Positions 9,464-18,088 of a stretch of DNA of 64,000 nt are shown piece after piece. A program made the translations under genes and the position numbers. The notes beneath the pieces are model-generated. The model worked only from the letters and a program-made list of their open reading frames with translations. It made no database searches and had not been told where the DNA came from. Positions within the stretch are counted from its first letter, which is position 1; the number at the start of each line of letters is the position of its first letter. Source of the DNA: JBFWRK01 sp050248955. GTDB taxonomy: Bacteria > Actinomycetota > Acidimicrobiia > Acidimicrobiales > Ilumatobacteraceae. The stretch is taken from the NCBI GenBank assembly GCA_050248955.1, contig JBFWRK010000016.1, forward strand, positions 1 to 64,000. The letters run 5' to 3'.

Positions 9464-10090
9464 TTACATCTGACCGTGGCGAACCGCACCGGCTGGTTCG
9501 TAGGTGCCGAGGACGATGCCGAGATCGGTAACGGTGAGGCCGACGGCGCGCATCGTCGCCGGGAGGATGCCGTCGTTGAACAAGCGGCGACCGGAGCCGA
9601 GCACCAGCGGATACGTCATCAGGCGGAAGCGGTCGACGAGCTCGTGCTGCAACAGCGTCTGGAGCAGTTTGCTGCTTCCCCAGATCTGCAGCTCGTCGCC
9701 GGGTTCGTCCTTCAGCGCCTGGACCGCGGCGATGACGTCGCCGGTCACGAGGCGAGCGGTGTCTGGGTGCTCGCCGCGCCAGGTGGCATCGGCCTCGCTG
9801 AGCGAGTTGGACACGACGTGTTTGGGCAGCGAGTTGATCGCCGTGGCGATGGGGTTGGCGGGGTCGGTCTGATCAGGCCAGTGGCCGCGGAAGATGTCGA
9901 ATGTCCTGCGACCGAACAGGAACGCGCTGGCGTGGCTGTTGAGCTCGGTGACGAACTCGCCGACGGCCGGGTCGGGGAACGGGGCCTGCCAGCCGCCGTG
10001 GGTGAAGGAGTCGCTGGGATCTTCCTCAGCTCCGCCGGGGGCCTGCATCACGCCGTCGAGGGTCAGGAACGTCTGGACAGTGAGCTTCAT
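9464..10090 (-). CDS. RibD C-terminal (dihydrofolate reductase-like) protein
   Basis: 208 residues of the RibD_C/DHFR-like fold found in many actinobacterial oxidoreductases. MKLTVQTFLTLDGVMQAPGG is the diagnostic opening; LFGRRTFDIF, ALKDEPGDELQIWGSSKLLQ (nucleotide-binding loop) and YPLVLGSGRRLF follow. It likely binds NADPH, but the substrate is unknown, and most members are not riboflavin enzymes. Start ATG 10090 fits the fold. The 131 bases between this gene and the VOC gene hold no supported feature. Confidence 0.85.
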   Translation of the reverse strand: MKLTVQTFLTLDGVMQAPGGAEEDPSDSFTHGGWQAPFPDPAVGEFVTELNSHASAFLFGRRTFDIFRGHWPDQTDPANPIATAINSLPKHVVSNSLSEADATWRGEHPDTARLVTGDVIAAVQALKDEPGDELQIWGSSKLLQTLLQHELVDRFRLMTYPLVLGSGRRLFNDGILPATMRAVGLTVTDLGIVLGTYEPAGAVRHGQM

Positions 10091-10740
10091 GTCATGCAGA
10101 CGGAGCGACACACTGATTCTGAGCGCGTCTCACGTCTCATCGCGAGCTGAGAGTGCGGCGTTCTACTGGGGGGGCGTGGGGGGAGCCGGGGAGGAGGTCG
10201 CCGGCGGGGACAGCGAACCAGGTCTCGGCGAGATGGCCGCCGACACCCCCGCTCGGCTCGGCTCGGCAGGAAATCGCCACAACGTCGTGATGGCCGGGGT
10301 GGCCACGGGCAGAGATGACATGGGGACGCGGCCGCAGGCCCGGCGCGCGGCCCAGTCCCGCTTCCCCCGGGTTCTCTGCTCGTCGACGACCCCCGACCGG
10401 TTCTCTGCTCCCGTCCGGACATCCAACGACCTCGCCCGAGCAGAGACCGGGGCTGGTGACGCGGATGAGCAGAGAAACGGCGTGGCTCGGGTCTCGTCGT
10501 CCGATGACGACGTCCCACCAGCACTCTGGCGCTCCAGCGTCACCAACCGGGGCGCGCAACCAACGAACTCATCTCACCCCAGGTCCCGCAGGGCTCGGTT
10601 CCGGTCGCCGGTCGCCGCAAAAGGCGCCAACGTGCGGGGAACGGGCGGCGCGGGGGTGCCGAGAGAGGGGCGGGGGCGCCGCGAGACGGGTGGCGAGAGA
10701 CGGGCCGGGAGGGGCGGCGAGAGACGGCCGGGGCAGCGCG
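10091..10740. other. 650-base stretch without a supported gene
   Basis: No frame here shows a recognisable domain or convincing start. It contains the inverted-repeat array at 10370-10479 and, at about 10660-10738, a purine-rich low-complexity run with repeated GAGAGAC/GGGGCGG words. It is the longest gene-free stretch in the window. Confidence 0.6.
10370..10479. repeat. Four-copy TCTCTGCTC inverted-repeat array
   Basis: GGTTCTCTGCTC occurs at 10370-10381 and 10399-10410; its reverse complement core GAGCAGAGA occurs at 10438-10446 and 10467-10475. The inner pair extends to CCGGTTCTCTGCTC / GAGCAGAGACCGG with a single bulge. It could be a protein-binding array or an extruding hairpin. Confidence 0.65.
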
Positions 10741-11832
10741 TCAGGGGAAGATCTGGGCGGCGATCGCGGCGAGGCCGTCGATGTCGTGGACGTCGGTCGA
10801 GAGGAGCCGTACCGCTGCGAACGGAGCGTCGCCGACGTGGGACCGCAGCGGTTCGAGCGCGCCGGCTTCGGCTTCGGCGACCTGGCGGAGCTCGGCGAGG
10901 TTCGCCCACAGCTCGGCCGCCGCTGCGTCGCCAGCCGCAGCAGCCGCAGCACCTCGCGATGCGGCCTTCGCGGCGGTGCCCGTGCCGAACGCCGGGTGCA
11001 GCCGGTTGACGATCACCCCGGCCACGCTCAGTCCGTTCTGGCGGAGCTTGTCGGCGAAGAAGGACGCCTCGATCACGGTGTCGCTGCGCGGCGAGGCGAC
11101 GAGGACGTAGCGCGTCGACTCCGCGCGGAGCAGGCCCATCACCGCGCTGGCGCGCTCCCGGAAGCCGGCCTCCATGCCGTCGAAGGCCTGGAAGAACGCG
11201 ATGACGTCGGCGATCACTTCGCCGCCGACGAGGCGCGACACCGTCCTCAGGAACACCTGGGCGGCGATGTTCATCACCTTCAGCCCGAGCCGCGTCGGCG
11301 TCATCAGTATCCGGTACAGGCGGTGGTCGAGGAAGCGGGTCAGCCGGCCCGGCGCGTCGAGGAAGTCGAGTGCGTTGCGCGTCGGCGGGGTGTCGATGAC
11401 GACGAGGTCGAAGCGCTCGTCGTCGTTCAGTTCGTACAGCTTCTCGGCCGCCATGTACTCCTGCGTGCCCGAGAGCGCGCCGGCGATGTTCCGGTAGAAG
11501 CGGTTCTCCAGGATTCGGCGGGCCTGCTCGTCGTCGCGGGAGTGGCGGCGCACGAGGGAGTCGAACGTCGTCCGCGTGTCCAGCATCATCGCCCAGAGCT
11601 CACCGCCGGCGCGGCCCTCGAGATCGTCGATGCGGGCGGGATCGTTCGACAGCCCGCCGAGCCCCAGCGCGTCGGCGAGCCGCTTCGCCGGGTCGATCGT
11701 CACCACGACCGCACGTCGGCCGTCACGGGCTGCCTGCAGCGCGATCGCGGCCGCGGACGTGGTCTTGCCGACGCCGCCGGCGCCGCAGCAGACGAGGATC
11801 GACGCGTCGTCGACGAGCGCCTGGAAGGTCAT
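10741..11832 (-). CDS. ArsA/GET3-family ATPase (second of tandem pair)
   Basis: 363-residue P-loop ATPase of the ArsA/GET3 (SIMIBI) class. Walker A is CCGAGGVGKTTSAAA near residue 16; VVTIDPAKRLADALG and LVVIDTPPTRNALDFLD carry switch residues. No second ATPase half and no metal-binding Cys triad of arsenite pumps is evident. It overlaps the upstream ArsA gene by 4 bases (ATGA). Such tandem ArsA pairs are widespread in actinomycetes (Rv3679/Rv3680 type), where they probably form a heteromer; an arsenic role is not supported. The C-terminal part is Ala-rich. Confidence 0.85.
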   Translation of the reverse strand: MTFQALVDDASILVCCGAGGVGKTTSAAAIALQAARDGRRAVVVTIDPAKRLADALGLGGLSNDPARIDDLEGRAGGELWAMMLDTRTTFDSLVRRHSRDDEQARRILENRFYRNIAGALSGTQEYMAAEKLYELNDDERFDLVVIDTPPTRNALDFLDAPGRLTRFLDHRLYRILMTPTRLGLKVMNIAAQVFLRTVSRLVGGEVIADVIAFFQAFDGMEAGFRERASAVMGLLRAESTRYVLVASPRSDTVIEASFFADKLRQNGLSVAGVIVNRLHPAFGTGTAAKAASRGAAAAAAGDAAAAELWANLAELRQVAEAEAGALEPLRSHVGDAPFAAVRLLSTDVHDIDGLAAIAAQIFP

Positions 11833-12758
11833 GTCGGGATGGCCCTGACGGCATCGAGGAACAACGGGACCATCGACTCGACGTCCTCGGGTCGCAAGCC
11901 GGCCGTGAAGACGAACGGCAGGACGATCTGGGGCAGTGGCAGCGCGTCCGTGAGCCGCTGCAGCTGGGCGACCTGGGAGGCGCAGCGCTGCAGCCTGAAC
12001 TCGGCGGCGGCACGCAGGTCGGGGTCGTCCGTCGTCGACGGATCCAGCGCTCTCGGCGCGTAGACGCCGTTGACGACCACGGGCGCGAGCGCGACGCCGA
12101 TGCGATCCTCGAGCGCGTAGGAGGTCTCGATCAGCTCGTTGACCGGCGTCTCCTCGGGCATCGTCACGAGGAGCACCTGGCAGCGAGTGGGATCGGACAG
12201 CATCTCGATCACGTCCTTCGCCTGCGCCTGGATCGGGCCCACGTTCACCGCGTCGAGCAGTGCGCTGGCAGCCTCGAGGAACGAGATCGCATGACCAGCG
12301 GCCGGCCCGTCGAGGACGATGAGGTCGGCGGTGCCGGCCCGCTCGAGCTGCTTGACCTTGCCGAGCACGAGGATGTCCTCGATGCCCGGCGCCGCTGTGG
12401 ACACCACGTCCAGCACACCGGTGTCGGCGAGTCGTTTCGAGACCCGGCGCAGGCCGTGGTCGTCGAGGTACTCGATCAGTGCCGTGCCCGCCGTGATCGT
12501 GCGACCTCGGATCTCGCCACTGTCCTCCGGGCCGAGGCCTTCCACCAGCACCGTCTCGTCGTACGGGAGCACGGCGTCGGGTTCGCCACCGAGCAGCCCG
12601 GCCAGCCCGGCCTTGCCCTCGACGTCGATCACGAGCACGCGCTGGCCGGACTCGGCTGCCGCGCGCGCCACAACAGCCGTTACCGTTGTCTTTCCTACAC
12701 CGCCCTTGCCGGCAACGACCAGCAACCGCGAGGCGGCGAAGAACTGCAGTGGATCCAC
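11829..12758 (-). CDS. ArsA/GET3-family ATPase (first of tandem pair)
   Basis: 309 residues from GTG 12758 (VDPLQFFAASRLLVVAGKGG). Walker A is VAGKGGVGKTTVTA; VLVIDVEGKAGLAGLLGG and LIVLDGPAAGHAISFLEAA are the switch regions. GTG 12758 is preferred over ATG 12794 because a GGAGG lies 4 bases upstream and the ATG would place the start inside the divergent nfeD-like gene. Its partner ATPase follows with an ATGA overlap. The first codons face those of the divergent membrane protein at only 19 bases. Confidence 0.85.
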   Translation of the reverse strand: MDPLQFFAASRLLVVAGKGGVGKTTVTAVVARAAAESGQRVLVIDVEGKAGLAGLLGGEPDAVLPYDETVLVEGLGPEDSGEIRGRTITAGTALIEYLDDHGLRRVSKRLADTGVLDVVSTAAPGIEDILVLGKVKQLERAGTADLIVLDGPAAGHAISFLEAASALLDAVNVGPIQAQAKDVIEMLSDPTRCQVLLVTMPEETPVNELIETSYALEDRIGVALAPVVVNGVYAPRALDPSTTDDPDLRAAAEFRLQRCASQVAQLQRLTDALPLPQIVLPFVFTAGLRPEDVESMVPLFLDAVRAIPT

Positions 12759-12762
12759 GCTC

Positions 12763-12772
12763 CCTCCGGAGG
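12763..12772. promoter_or_regulatory. Palindromic Shine-Dalgarno shared by two divergent genes
   Basis: CCTCCGGAGG reads GGAGG on both strands. It lies 4 bases before GTG 12758 (minus) and 5 bases before GTG 12778 (plus), so the same ten base pairs give each divergent gene its ribosome binding site. Confidence 0.7.
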
Positions 12773-12777
12773 CTCGA

Positions 12778-14130
12778 GTGCGCAGACTAGCCATGACCCT
12801 GCTCGTCGCCGGGGCCGCGCTCGGCTTCGGCTCGGGCGGCTTCGGTGGCGCAGCCGGCGCTCAGGAGCAACCTGACGACGATGCCGTCACGGCCGCGCTC
12901 GCTCCCGTCGATGTGTTCGAGGTCTCAGGCATCATCGATCCGATCGTTGCCAGCGAGATCGAGCGAGCGATCGGTCGGGCCGAGGAGAACGGGTCCCAGG
13001 CGCTCGTGCTCCAGATGAACAGCCGCAAGGCGGTCGTCTCACGGGCCCGGATGCAGGAGCTGGCCGAGCGGATCAGCTCGGCCGAGATCCCGGTGGCGAT
13101 CTGGGTCGGCCCGTCCGGGGCGCGTGCGTTCGGGTTGCCCGGCCAGCTGATCGCCGTCGCCGCCGCATCCGGCATGGCGCCGGGGGCGCGGATCGGGAAC
13201 TTCGGGCTGCCGCTCGAGGTCGACGGCGTCCCGCTCGAGTTCGGTGACGGGACCGATCTGCTCCGCCGCGACACCGTCGGCGCCGATGATGCGCGAGAGC
13301 TGGGCGTGCTGAAGCTGCGCACGTCGGACCAGGGTGCACCCGTGCTGCGCAGCATGGTCCTCTCGCTCGACGGGCTGGAGTACCACGGCGCCGTGCTCGA
13401 CACCGTCATCGAGACGCAGACCGAGGACGGCACCATCCAGCAGACCGCGACGACGCCCCGCTTCTTCAAGCTCGGGCTCGTGCCGCGCCTGTTCCACACC
13501 GTCGCCAGCGTGCCCGTCGCCTACCTCCTCTTCGTGATCGGGCTGTCGTTGCTCGTCTTCGAGTTCTTCACCGCCGGCGTCGGCGTCGCCGGTGTCGTCG
13601 GTGTCGCCTGCACGGTCTTCGCCTGCTACGGCCTCGGCGTCCTGCCGGTGCGGGGGTGGGCCCTCGCGGCACTGATCGTGTCGATGATCTGCTTCGCGAT
13701 CGACGTCCAGGTCGGCATCCCGCGGTTCTGGACGGGCCTCGGCCTGCTGCTGTTCACGCTCGGCTCGGTCGCGCTCTATCGCGAGGGCCTCAACGTCTCG
13801 TGGATCACGCTCATCGTCGGGATCGGCGGCGTCGCGCTCACGTTCGTCGTCGGCATGCCGTCGATGGTGCGCACCCGGTTCGCCACCCCGACGATCGGGC
13901 GGGAGGGCATGCTCGGCGAGTTCGGCACGGCAGTCTCCGACCTGGGGCCCGAGGGTGTCGTGCGGGTGCGTGAGGCGAAGTGGCGGGCGCGCACCAACCG
14001 GGCCACGCCGATCGCAGCCGGCGATCGCGTCCGTGTGATCGCGATCGATGGGATCACGCTCGAGGTCGAACCCGAGCAAGGCGCCGCGCGCGACTACCGC
14101 GAGCGGCGGGTCAAGACCCCGGAGGACTGA
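12778..14130 (+). CDS. NfeD-family membrane protein with ClpP-like N-terminal domain
   Basis: 450 residues: signal peptide (1-27), a ClpP/S49-like domain (about 40-200), four or so membrane helices (about 245-365) and a C-terminal OB-fold NfeD domain (about 380-445: GMLGEFGTAVSDLGPEGVVRV). NfeD proteins partner SPFH/stomatin proteins in membrane quality control. The nucleophile Ser region of the protease (ASAGT in active relatives) reads AFGLPGQL here, so the domain is probably catalytically dead. Start GTG 12778 has GGAGG at 5-base spacing. No SPFH gene is adjacent. Confidence 0.85.
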   Translation: MRRLAMTLLVAGAALGFGSGGFGGAAGAQEQPDDDAVTAALAPVDVFEVSGIIDPIVASEIERAIGRAEENGSQALVLQMNSRKAVVSRARMQELAERISSAEIPVAIWVGPSGARAFGLPGQLIAVAAASGMAPGARIGNFGLPLEVDGVPLEFGDGTDLLRRDTVGADDARELGVLKLRTSDQGAPVLRSMVLSLDGLEYHGAVLDTVIETQTEDGTIQQTATTPRFFKLGLVPRLFHTVASVPVAYLLFVIGLSLLVFEFFTAGVGVAGVVGVACTVFACYGLGVLPVRGWALAALIVSMICFAIDVQVGIPRFWTGLGLLLFTLGSVALYREGLNVSWITLIVGIGGVALTFVVGMPSMVRTRFATPTIGREGMLGEFGTAVSDLGPEGVVRVREAKWRARTNRATPIAAGDRVRVIAIDGITLEVEPEQGAARDYRERRVKTPED

Positions 14131-14136
14131 GCGACC

Positions 14137-15003
14137 TCACGGTCGCGTTGCCGTGACGATCCAGGCGGCGGCGGGGAACACGACTTCGTCGCCCTCGAGG
14201 TGGTCGCGGCAGAGGTCGGCGAGCGCGGCGCGAGCCTGCTGGAGCACGACCTCGTCGGCGCGCGCGACGAGCAGCCGGCCGAGCTCGTTCGCGAGCATCT
14301 GGTCGATCGCGCCGTCGACGCCGCCGTGCTGCCCCCCGAGCGTCACGCTGCTCTCGAACTCCGTGATCTCGATGTTGCGCCAGCCCGACCCGACGAGCAC
14401 GCCGTGGACGTGTGCGTCGTCCGCGAACGCGAACGGCCCGGGCGCGTGCGGTGGGGGGAACGGCGGCGGGTCCGTCACGAACGGCAGCAGCACGCTCGTC
14501 GACGCGCTGATCCCGGGGTTCCGAGCCGGGTCCTGCCAGCAGACGAATGCGAGCCGCCCACCGCGGCGGACGGACCGACCGATGTTCGCGAACGCCGCCA
14601 CGGGATCGGCGAAGAACATCACGCCGAAGCGTGAGAAGACGGCGTCGTACGGACCGCCGAGATCGGTCACCTGCGCATCCGCCAGCTCGAACGTGACGTC
14701 GTCGACTCCGGCGGCCTCGGCGCGCTCCCGCGCCCGTTCGATCATCGGTGCCGAGATGTCGACGCCGTGCACGGTGCCGAGCGCGTCGTCGGCACCGACC
14801 GCGGCCGCGACGGCGAGCGTCGTCGTCCCGCAACCGCAGCCGATGTCGAGCATGCGCTCGCCGGGCATCGGACGCAGGATGGCGAGGAGCCGCTCCTGGA
14901 ACGGCGCCAGCATCACGTCGAACACGTCCTGCTGTTGGACCCAGTACGAACCGGTCTCTTCACGCCACAGGCGGGCATGAGCGTCGTTGGGGCTCTGTGA
15001 CAT
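14137..15003 (-). CDS. Class I SAM-dependent methyltransferase
   Basis: 288 residues. LDIGCGCGTTTLAVA (motif I), GVDISAPMIERARERA (motif II), FELADAQVTDL and YDAVFSRFGVMFFADPVAAF are typical of the UbiE/COQ5-like and methyltransferase-11/25 group. N-terminal WREETGSYWVQQQDVFD resembles proteins annotated as small-molecule methyltransferases in actinomycetes. The acceptor is unknown. ATG 15003 is chosen because the helix begins there. Convergent with the nfeD-like gene (6-base gap) and divergent from glpD (66 bases). Confidence 0.85.
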   Translation of the reverse strand: MSQSPNDAHARLWREETGSYWVQQQDVFDVMLAPFQERLLAILRPMPGERMLDIGCGCGTTTLAVAAAVGADDALGTVHGVDISAPMIERARERAEAAGVDDVTFELADAQVTDLGGPYDAVFSRFGVMFFADPVAAFANIGRSVRRGGRLAFVCWQDPARNPGISASTSVLLPFVTDPPPFPPPHAPGPFAFADDAHVHGVLVGSGWRNIEITEFESSVTLGGQHGGVDGAIDQMLANELGRLLVARADEVVLQQARAALADLCRDHLEGDEVVFPAAAWIVTATRP

Positions 15004-15053
15004 CGCGTGCAGTCTGCCGTACCTCTCGTCGACAGCAACTCGCGCTCTGCGCG

Positions 15054-15059
15054 TAGCCT
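15054..15059 (+). promoter_or_regulatory. -10 box (TAGCCT) of glpD
   Basis: GCGTAGCCT, 10 bases before ATG 15070; same word as before lysC, asd, fxsA and the cyclophilin gene. Confidence 0.4.
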
Positions 15060-15069
15060 GCACACCACC

Positions 15070-16770
15070 ATGCGCATCGAACGGGATCTCGCGCGGCTCA
15101 CCGAGCCCTTCGACCTCATCGTGATCGGCGGTGGCATCACGGGCGTCTGCGTCGCCCGCGAGGCCGCCGGCCGGGGATTGCGCACGTTGATGATCGAGAA
15201 GGACGACTTCGGTGGCGGCACGTCCGCGGCGACCTCGAAGTACATCCACGGGGGCATCCGCTACCTCGAGACCTACGAGTTCCGGGTCGTGCGCGAGAGC
15301 CTTCGGGAGCGGCGGATCCTCGCCCTCGCCGCGCCGCACCTCGTGCGTCAGACACGCTTCTTGATGCCGGCGTGGTCGTGGAGCAAGCCGTCCGCACCGA
15401 TGATCGGCGCCGGTGTCGCGCTCTACGACGTGCTCTCGTTCGACCGCAACCGCCATGCACCGGACAGCTTGAGGATCCCGCACCCGCGCTGGGTGCGCAA
15501 GAAGGCGTTGCTCGCAGCCGTGCCGTGGCTCGATCCCGACGGACTGCACGGCGCCTTCGCCTACAGCGACACCTTCAACCTCCACCCGGAGCGCCTGCTG
15601 CTCGCGTTCCTCAAGTCGGCGGTGCAGGCCGGTGCGGTCGCGCTCAACCACGTGCAGGCGACCGGCTTCGTCACCGCACCGATCGGTGGTGACGAGATCG
15701 CCGTGCTCGGCGTCGAGGTCCGGGATCTGTTGACCGAGGACAACTACACGGTCAAGGCGCGTGCCGTCGTCAACGCGGCCGGCCCGTGGATGGACGTGGT
15801 GCTGCGCGAGCTCGGGCGTCCTGTGGGCGTGTCGGTCCGCCGTTCGAAGGGGGTGCACCTCCTGACCCGTCCGCTCGGCGGCGACGACACGGTCTTCGCG
15901 CGGGCGAGGAGCGGGCGGCACGTGATCGTGTCGCCGTGGCAGGGCTACTCCTTCATCGGACCGACCGATACCGCGATCGAGGCCGAGCCCGACGACGTGC
16001 GCGCCGAGCACGGAGACGTTCGGCAGCTGCTCGACACCGTGAACTCGACGCTCGCACCGGGTGTCGCGCCGCTGGCCGAGGACGACGTCGAGGCGATCAC
16101 GGTCGGCATCCGGCCGCTCGTGGTGGAGGAGGGCGTCGACAGCTACCACACGAGCCGGCGGCACGAGCTCTTCGACCACGCGCAGACCGGTGTCGCCCAC
16201 CTCTGGTCGATCGGCGGCGGCAAGTGGACGACCGGCCGGGCGACGGGCGAGGAGACGGTCGAGACGCTCCTCCGTTCGGCGTCCTTGCGCGGTGTGCAGG
16301 TGCGCAAGTTCGACTCGAGCACCGTCGCCGCCGGCGGCGCGTTCGCGTGGGCGGAGGACGCCGAGGGCTACCTCGAGGAGGCCGTCCGCTCGCGGCCCCG
16401 CCTCGCACTCGTCCCCGAGGTCCGCATCAACCTCGCCCGGTTGTACGGCACGGAGCACGAGCGGATCCTCGATCTCGTCGAGCACGACCCGGCGCTCGGC
16501 CGCCGGCTCTCCGATCGACCAGGCCGCTGGGACATCGCCGCCCAGGCGGTCTTCGCCGTGACCGACGAGGCAGCCCGCACGCTGTCCGACATCCTCGATC
16601 GCCGGCTCGTCCTGGGCACGCTCGGGCGCATCTCCCGCGAGGAGATCGCAAACGTCGTCGAGGCGGTGGCACCGCTGCTCGGCTGGTCGGAGGGTGCGGC
16701 ATCGGCGGCGATCGACGTCGAATGCGCGCGGCGGGCGGCGCTCGAGGCGCGATGGCGGAACGGCACCTGA
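15070..16770 (+). CDS. glpD: FAD-dependent glycerol-3-phosphate dehydrogenase
   Basis: 566 residues. Oxidises sn-glycerol-3-phosphate to dihydroxyacetone phosphate at the membrane, passing electrons to quinone. FAD-binding IVIGGGITGVCVAREAAGRG near residue 17, TSKYIHGGIRYLE (FAD His region), VNAAGPWMD and the C-terminal helical DAO domain are intact, and length is typical. Start ATG 15070 fits the Rossmann opening. No glycerol kinase or facilitator gene flanks it, so it may serve lipid turnover as well as glycerol use. Confidence 0.95.
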   Translation: MRIERDLARLTEPFDLIVIGGGITGVCVAREAAGRGLRTLMIEKDDFGGGTSAATSKYIHGGIRYLETYEFRVVRESLRERRILALAAPHLVRQTRFLMPAWSWSKPSAPMIGAGVALYDVLSFDRNRHAPDSLRIPHPRWVRKKALLAAVPWLDPDGLHGAFAYSDTFNLHPERLLLAFLKSAVQAGAVALNHVQATGFVTAPIGGDEIAVLGVEVRDLLTEDNYTVKARAVVNAAGPWMDVVLRELGRPVGVSVRRSKGVHLLTRPLGGDDTVFARARSGRHVIVSPWQGYSFIGPTDTAIEAEPDDVRAEHGDVRQLLDTVNSTLAPGVAPLAEDDVEAITVGIRPLVVEEGVDSYHTSRRHELFDHAQTGVAHLWSIGGGKWTTGRATGEETVETLLRSASLRGVQVRKFDSSTVAAGGAFAWAEDAEGYLEEAVRSRPRLALVPEVRINLARLYGTEHERILDLVEHDPALGRRLSDRPGRWDIAAQAVFAVTDEAARTLSDILDRRLVLGTLGRISREEIANVVEAVAPLLGWSEGAASAAIDVECARRAALEARWRNGT

Positions 16771-16857
16771 CGCCGTAGCTCCGTCGAATCCGGCGCCGGT
16801 TGCTCACGCTCGGGGAGACCTCGTATGGTCAGGCGCGACGACAGGAGGAGCTCCACG

Positions 16858-17136
16858 GTGGTGGCGCTAGGTCACGGTGGCAGCGGCGACATGGCATGGT
16901 CCGCAAGCGCTGCCTGCCGAGGCCCGCAGGCCGTGGAGTTCTTCCCGCCCACCAACTCCGAATGCAAGGACGACAGGCTGGCTCGTGAGCGACGTGCCAA
17001 AGCGATCTGTGCCGGGTGCGCGGTCCGACGCCGCTGCCTCGACCACGCCATCGCCACGGGCGAGCCGCACGGGATCTGGGGCGGGCTCAACGAGCCGCAG
17101 CGCCGGGCGATCCTCGACCAGACCTCCCGACGTTGA
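16858..17136 (+). CDS. WhiB-family iron-sulfur transcriptional regulator
   Basis: 92 residues from GTG 16858, which has AGGAGG 9 bases upstream (16843-16848). The WhiB signature is complete: Cys20, then Cys51 and Cys54 (CAGC) and Cys60 ligate a 4Fe-4S cluster, followed by GIWGGLNEPQRRA, the turn that contacts sigma region 4. An extra Cys36 is present. WhiB proteins are confined to actinomycetes and their phages, which supports the assignment of the window. Which of the WhiB classes it belongs to cannot be told by eye. An ATG at 16825 would add 11 residues. Confidence 0.95.
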   Translation: MVALGHGGSGDMAWSASAACRGPQAVEFFPPTNSECKDDRLARERRAKAICAGCAVRRRCLDHAIATGEPHGIWGGLNEPQRRAILDQTSRR

Positions 17137-17143
17137 GCCCACC

Positions 17144-18073
17144 GTGCTGACGGCGCCCGAGGCAACGCCGGTGCGGTTCACCGGGAAGCGGACGTGGGTG
17201 CAGGACCGTCCCGCGTTCTACGGCATCGTCGGCTCCGGTCAGCCGGTGCTGTTCCTGCACGGTTGGGCGCTCGGTCAGCACACGTACCGGGCGGTCGCCG
17301 GTCGCATTGCTGCGGCGGGGTGTCATGTCTACGCGCCGGGACTCCCAGGATTCGGCGGCACGGCCGACCTCCCGAGCGCGTCGTTCTCGATGGCGGGGTA
17401 CGCGGCGTGGGTCAACGACTTCCTCGACCAGCTCGAGATCAGCGAGCGGGTCGTCGTGGTCGGGCACTCGTTCGGCGGTGGCGTCGGGATCCGCTTCGCG
17501 CACGCCCACGCCGAGCGCGTCCGTTCCCTCGTCCTCGTGAACTCGGTCGGCGGTTCGACGTGGCAGAAGGGCAGGACGCTCCGCTCGATCAGCGAGCGCC
17601 CGCTGTGGGACTGGGGGCTCCACTTCCCCGGTGACGTCTGGCCGCTCCGCCAGGCGACGCGCGTGCTGCCGGTCATCGTCGAGGACCTCCTTCCGAACCT
17701 CGTGCGCAACCCGCGCGCGCTCGTCCGGGTGGCCAACCTCGCTCGTCGCGCCGACCTGCGCAGCCAGCTCGAGGAGCTGCGCGCCGGCGGCATGCCGATC
17801 ACCGTGCTGTGGGCGACCCGGGACGGCATCATCCCGCGCGAGTCGTTCGAGGCGTTGTGCGTCGCCGCTGGCGTCGAGGGCACGGTCGTCGAGGGCTCGC
17901 ACTCGTGGTTGCTCGCCGACCCTGATCACTTCGGCGAGGTGATGACGAACGTGCTGCAGGTCGCGAACGCGGCGCGCGACCTCGAGCACCTGGCTGCCGA
18001 GGCCGACGCGGCCGCTGAGGCTGCGCCTGCCTCCCGAGCCCGGCGGATCCTCAGGCGGATCACGCCCGGCTGA
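17144..18073 (+). CDS. Alpha/beta hydrolase
   Basis: 309 residues. FLHGWALGQHTY (oxyanion region), GHSFGGG (nucleophile Ser), ATRDGIIPRESF (Asp) and EGSHSWLLADPDHF (His) form a complete catalytic triad with an unusually full lid region between. N-terminal residues TPVRFTGKRTWVQDR precede the core. The C-terminus is Ala-rich and basic. GTG start 17144 is 7 bases after the WhiB stop, so it may be co-transcribed with the regulator. Ester, epoxide or C-C hydrolase activity cannot be separated by sequence alone. Confidence 0.85.
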   Translation: MLTAPEATPVRFTGKRTWVQDRPAFYGIVGSGQPVLFLHGWALGQHTYRAVAGRIAAAGCHVYAPGLPGFGGTADLPSASFSMAGYAAWVNDFLDQLEISERVVVVGHSFGGGVGIRFAHAHAERVRSLVLVNSVGGSTWQKGRTLRSISERPLWDWGLHFPGDVWPLRQATRVLPVIVEDLLPNLVRNPRALVRVANLARRADLRSQLEELRAGGMPITVLWATRDGIIPRESFEALCVAAGVEGTVVEGSHSWLLADPDHFGEVMTNVLQVANAARDLEHLAAEADAAAEAAPASRARRILRRITPG

Positions 18074-18088
18074 TCGGGCGGCGCACGC

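Noticed and set aside
10137..10559. 140-codon minus-strand frame in the 650-base gap
   Set aside because: No domain, poor start context and composition unlike neighbours; covers the inverted-repeat array.
10741..12758. Arsenic resistance operon
   Set aside because: The ArsA-type ATPases lack the metal-binding Cys triad, and no arsB, arsC or arsR gene is present; the tandem pair matches the actinobacterial Rv3679/Rv3680 type.
15004..16485. Upstream extension of the methyltransferase frame at 14137-15003
   Set aside because: It is antisense to glpD and lacks protein-like composition; methyltransferase homology begins at 15003.
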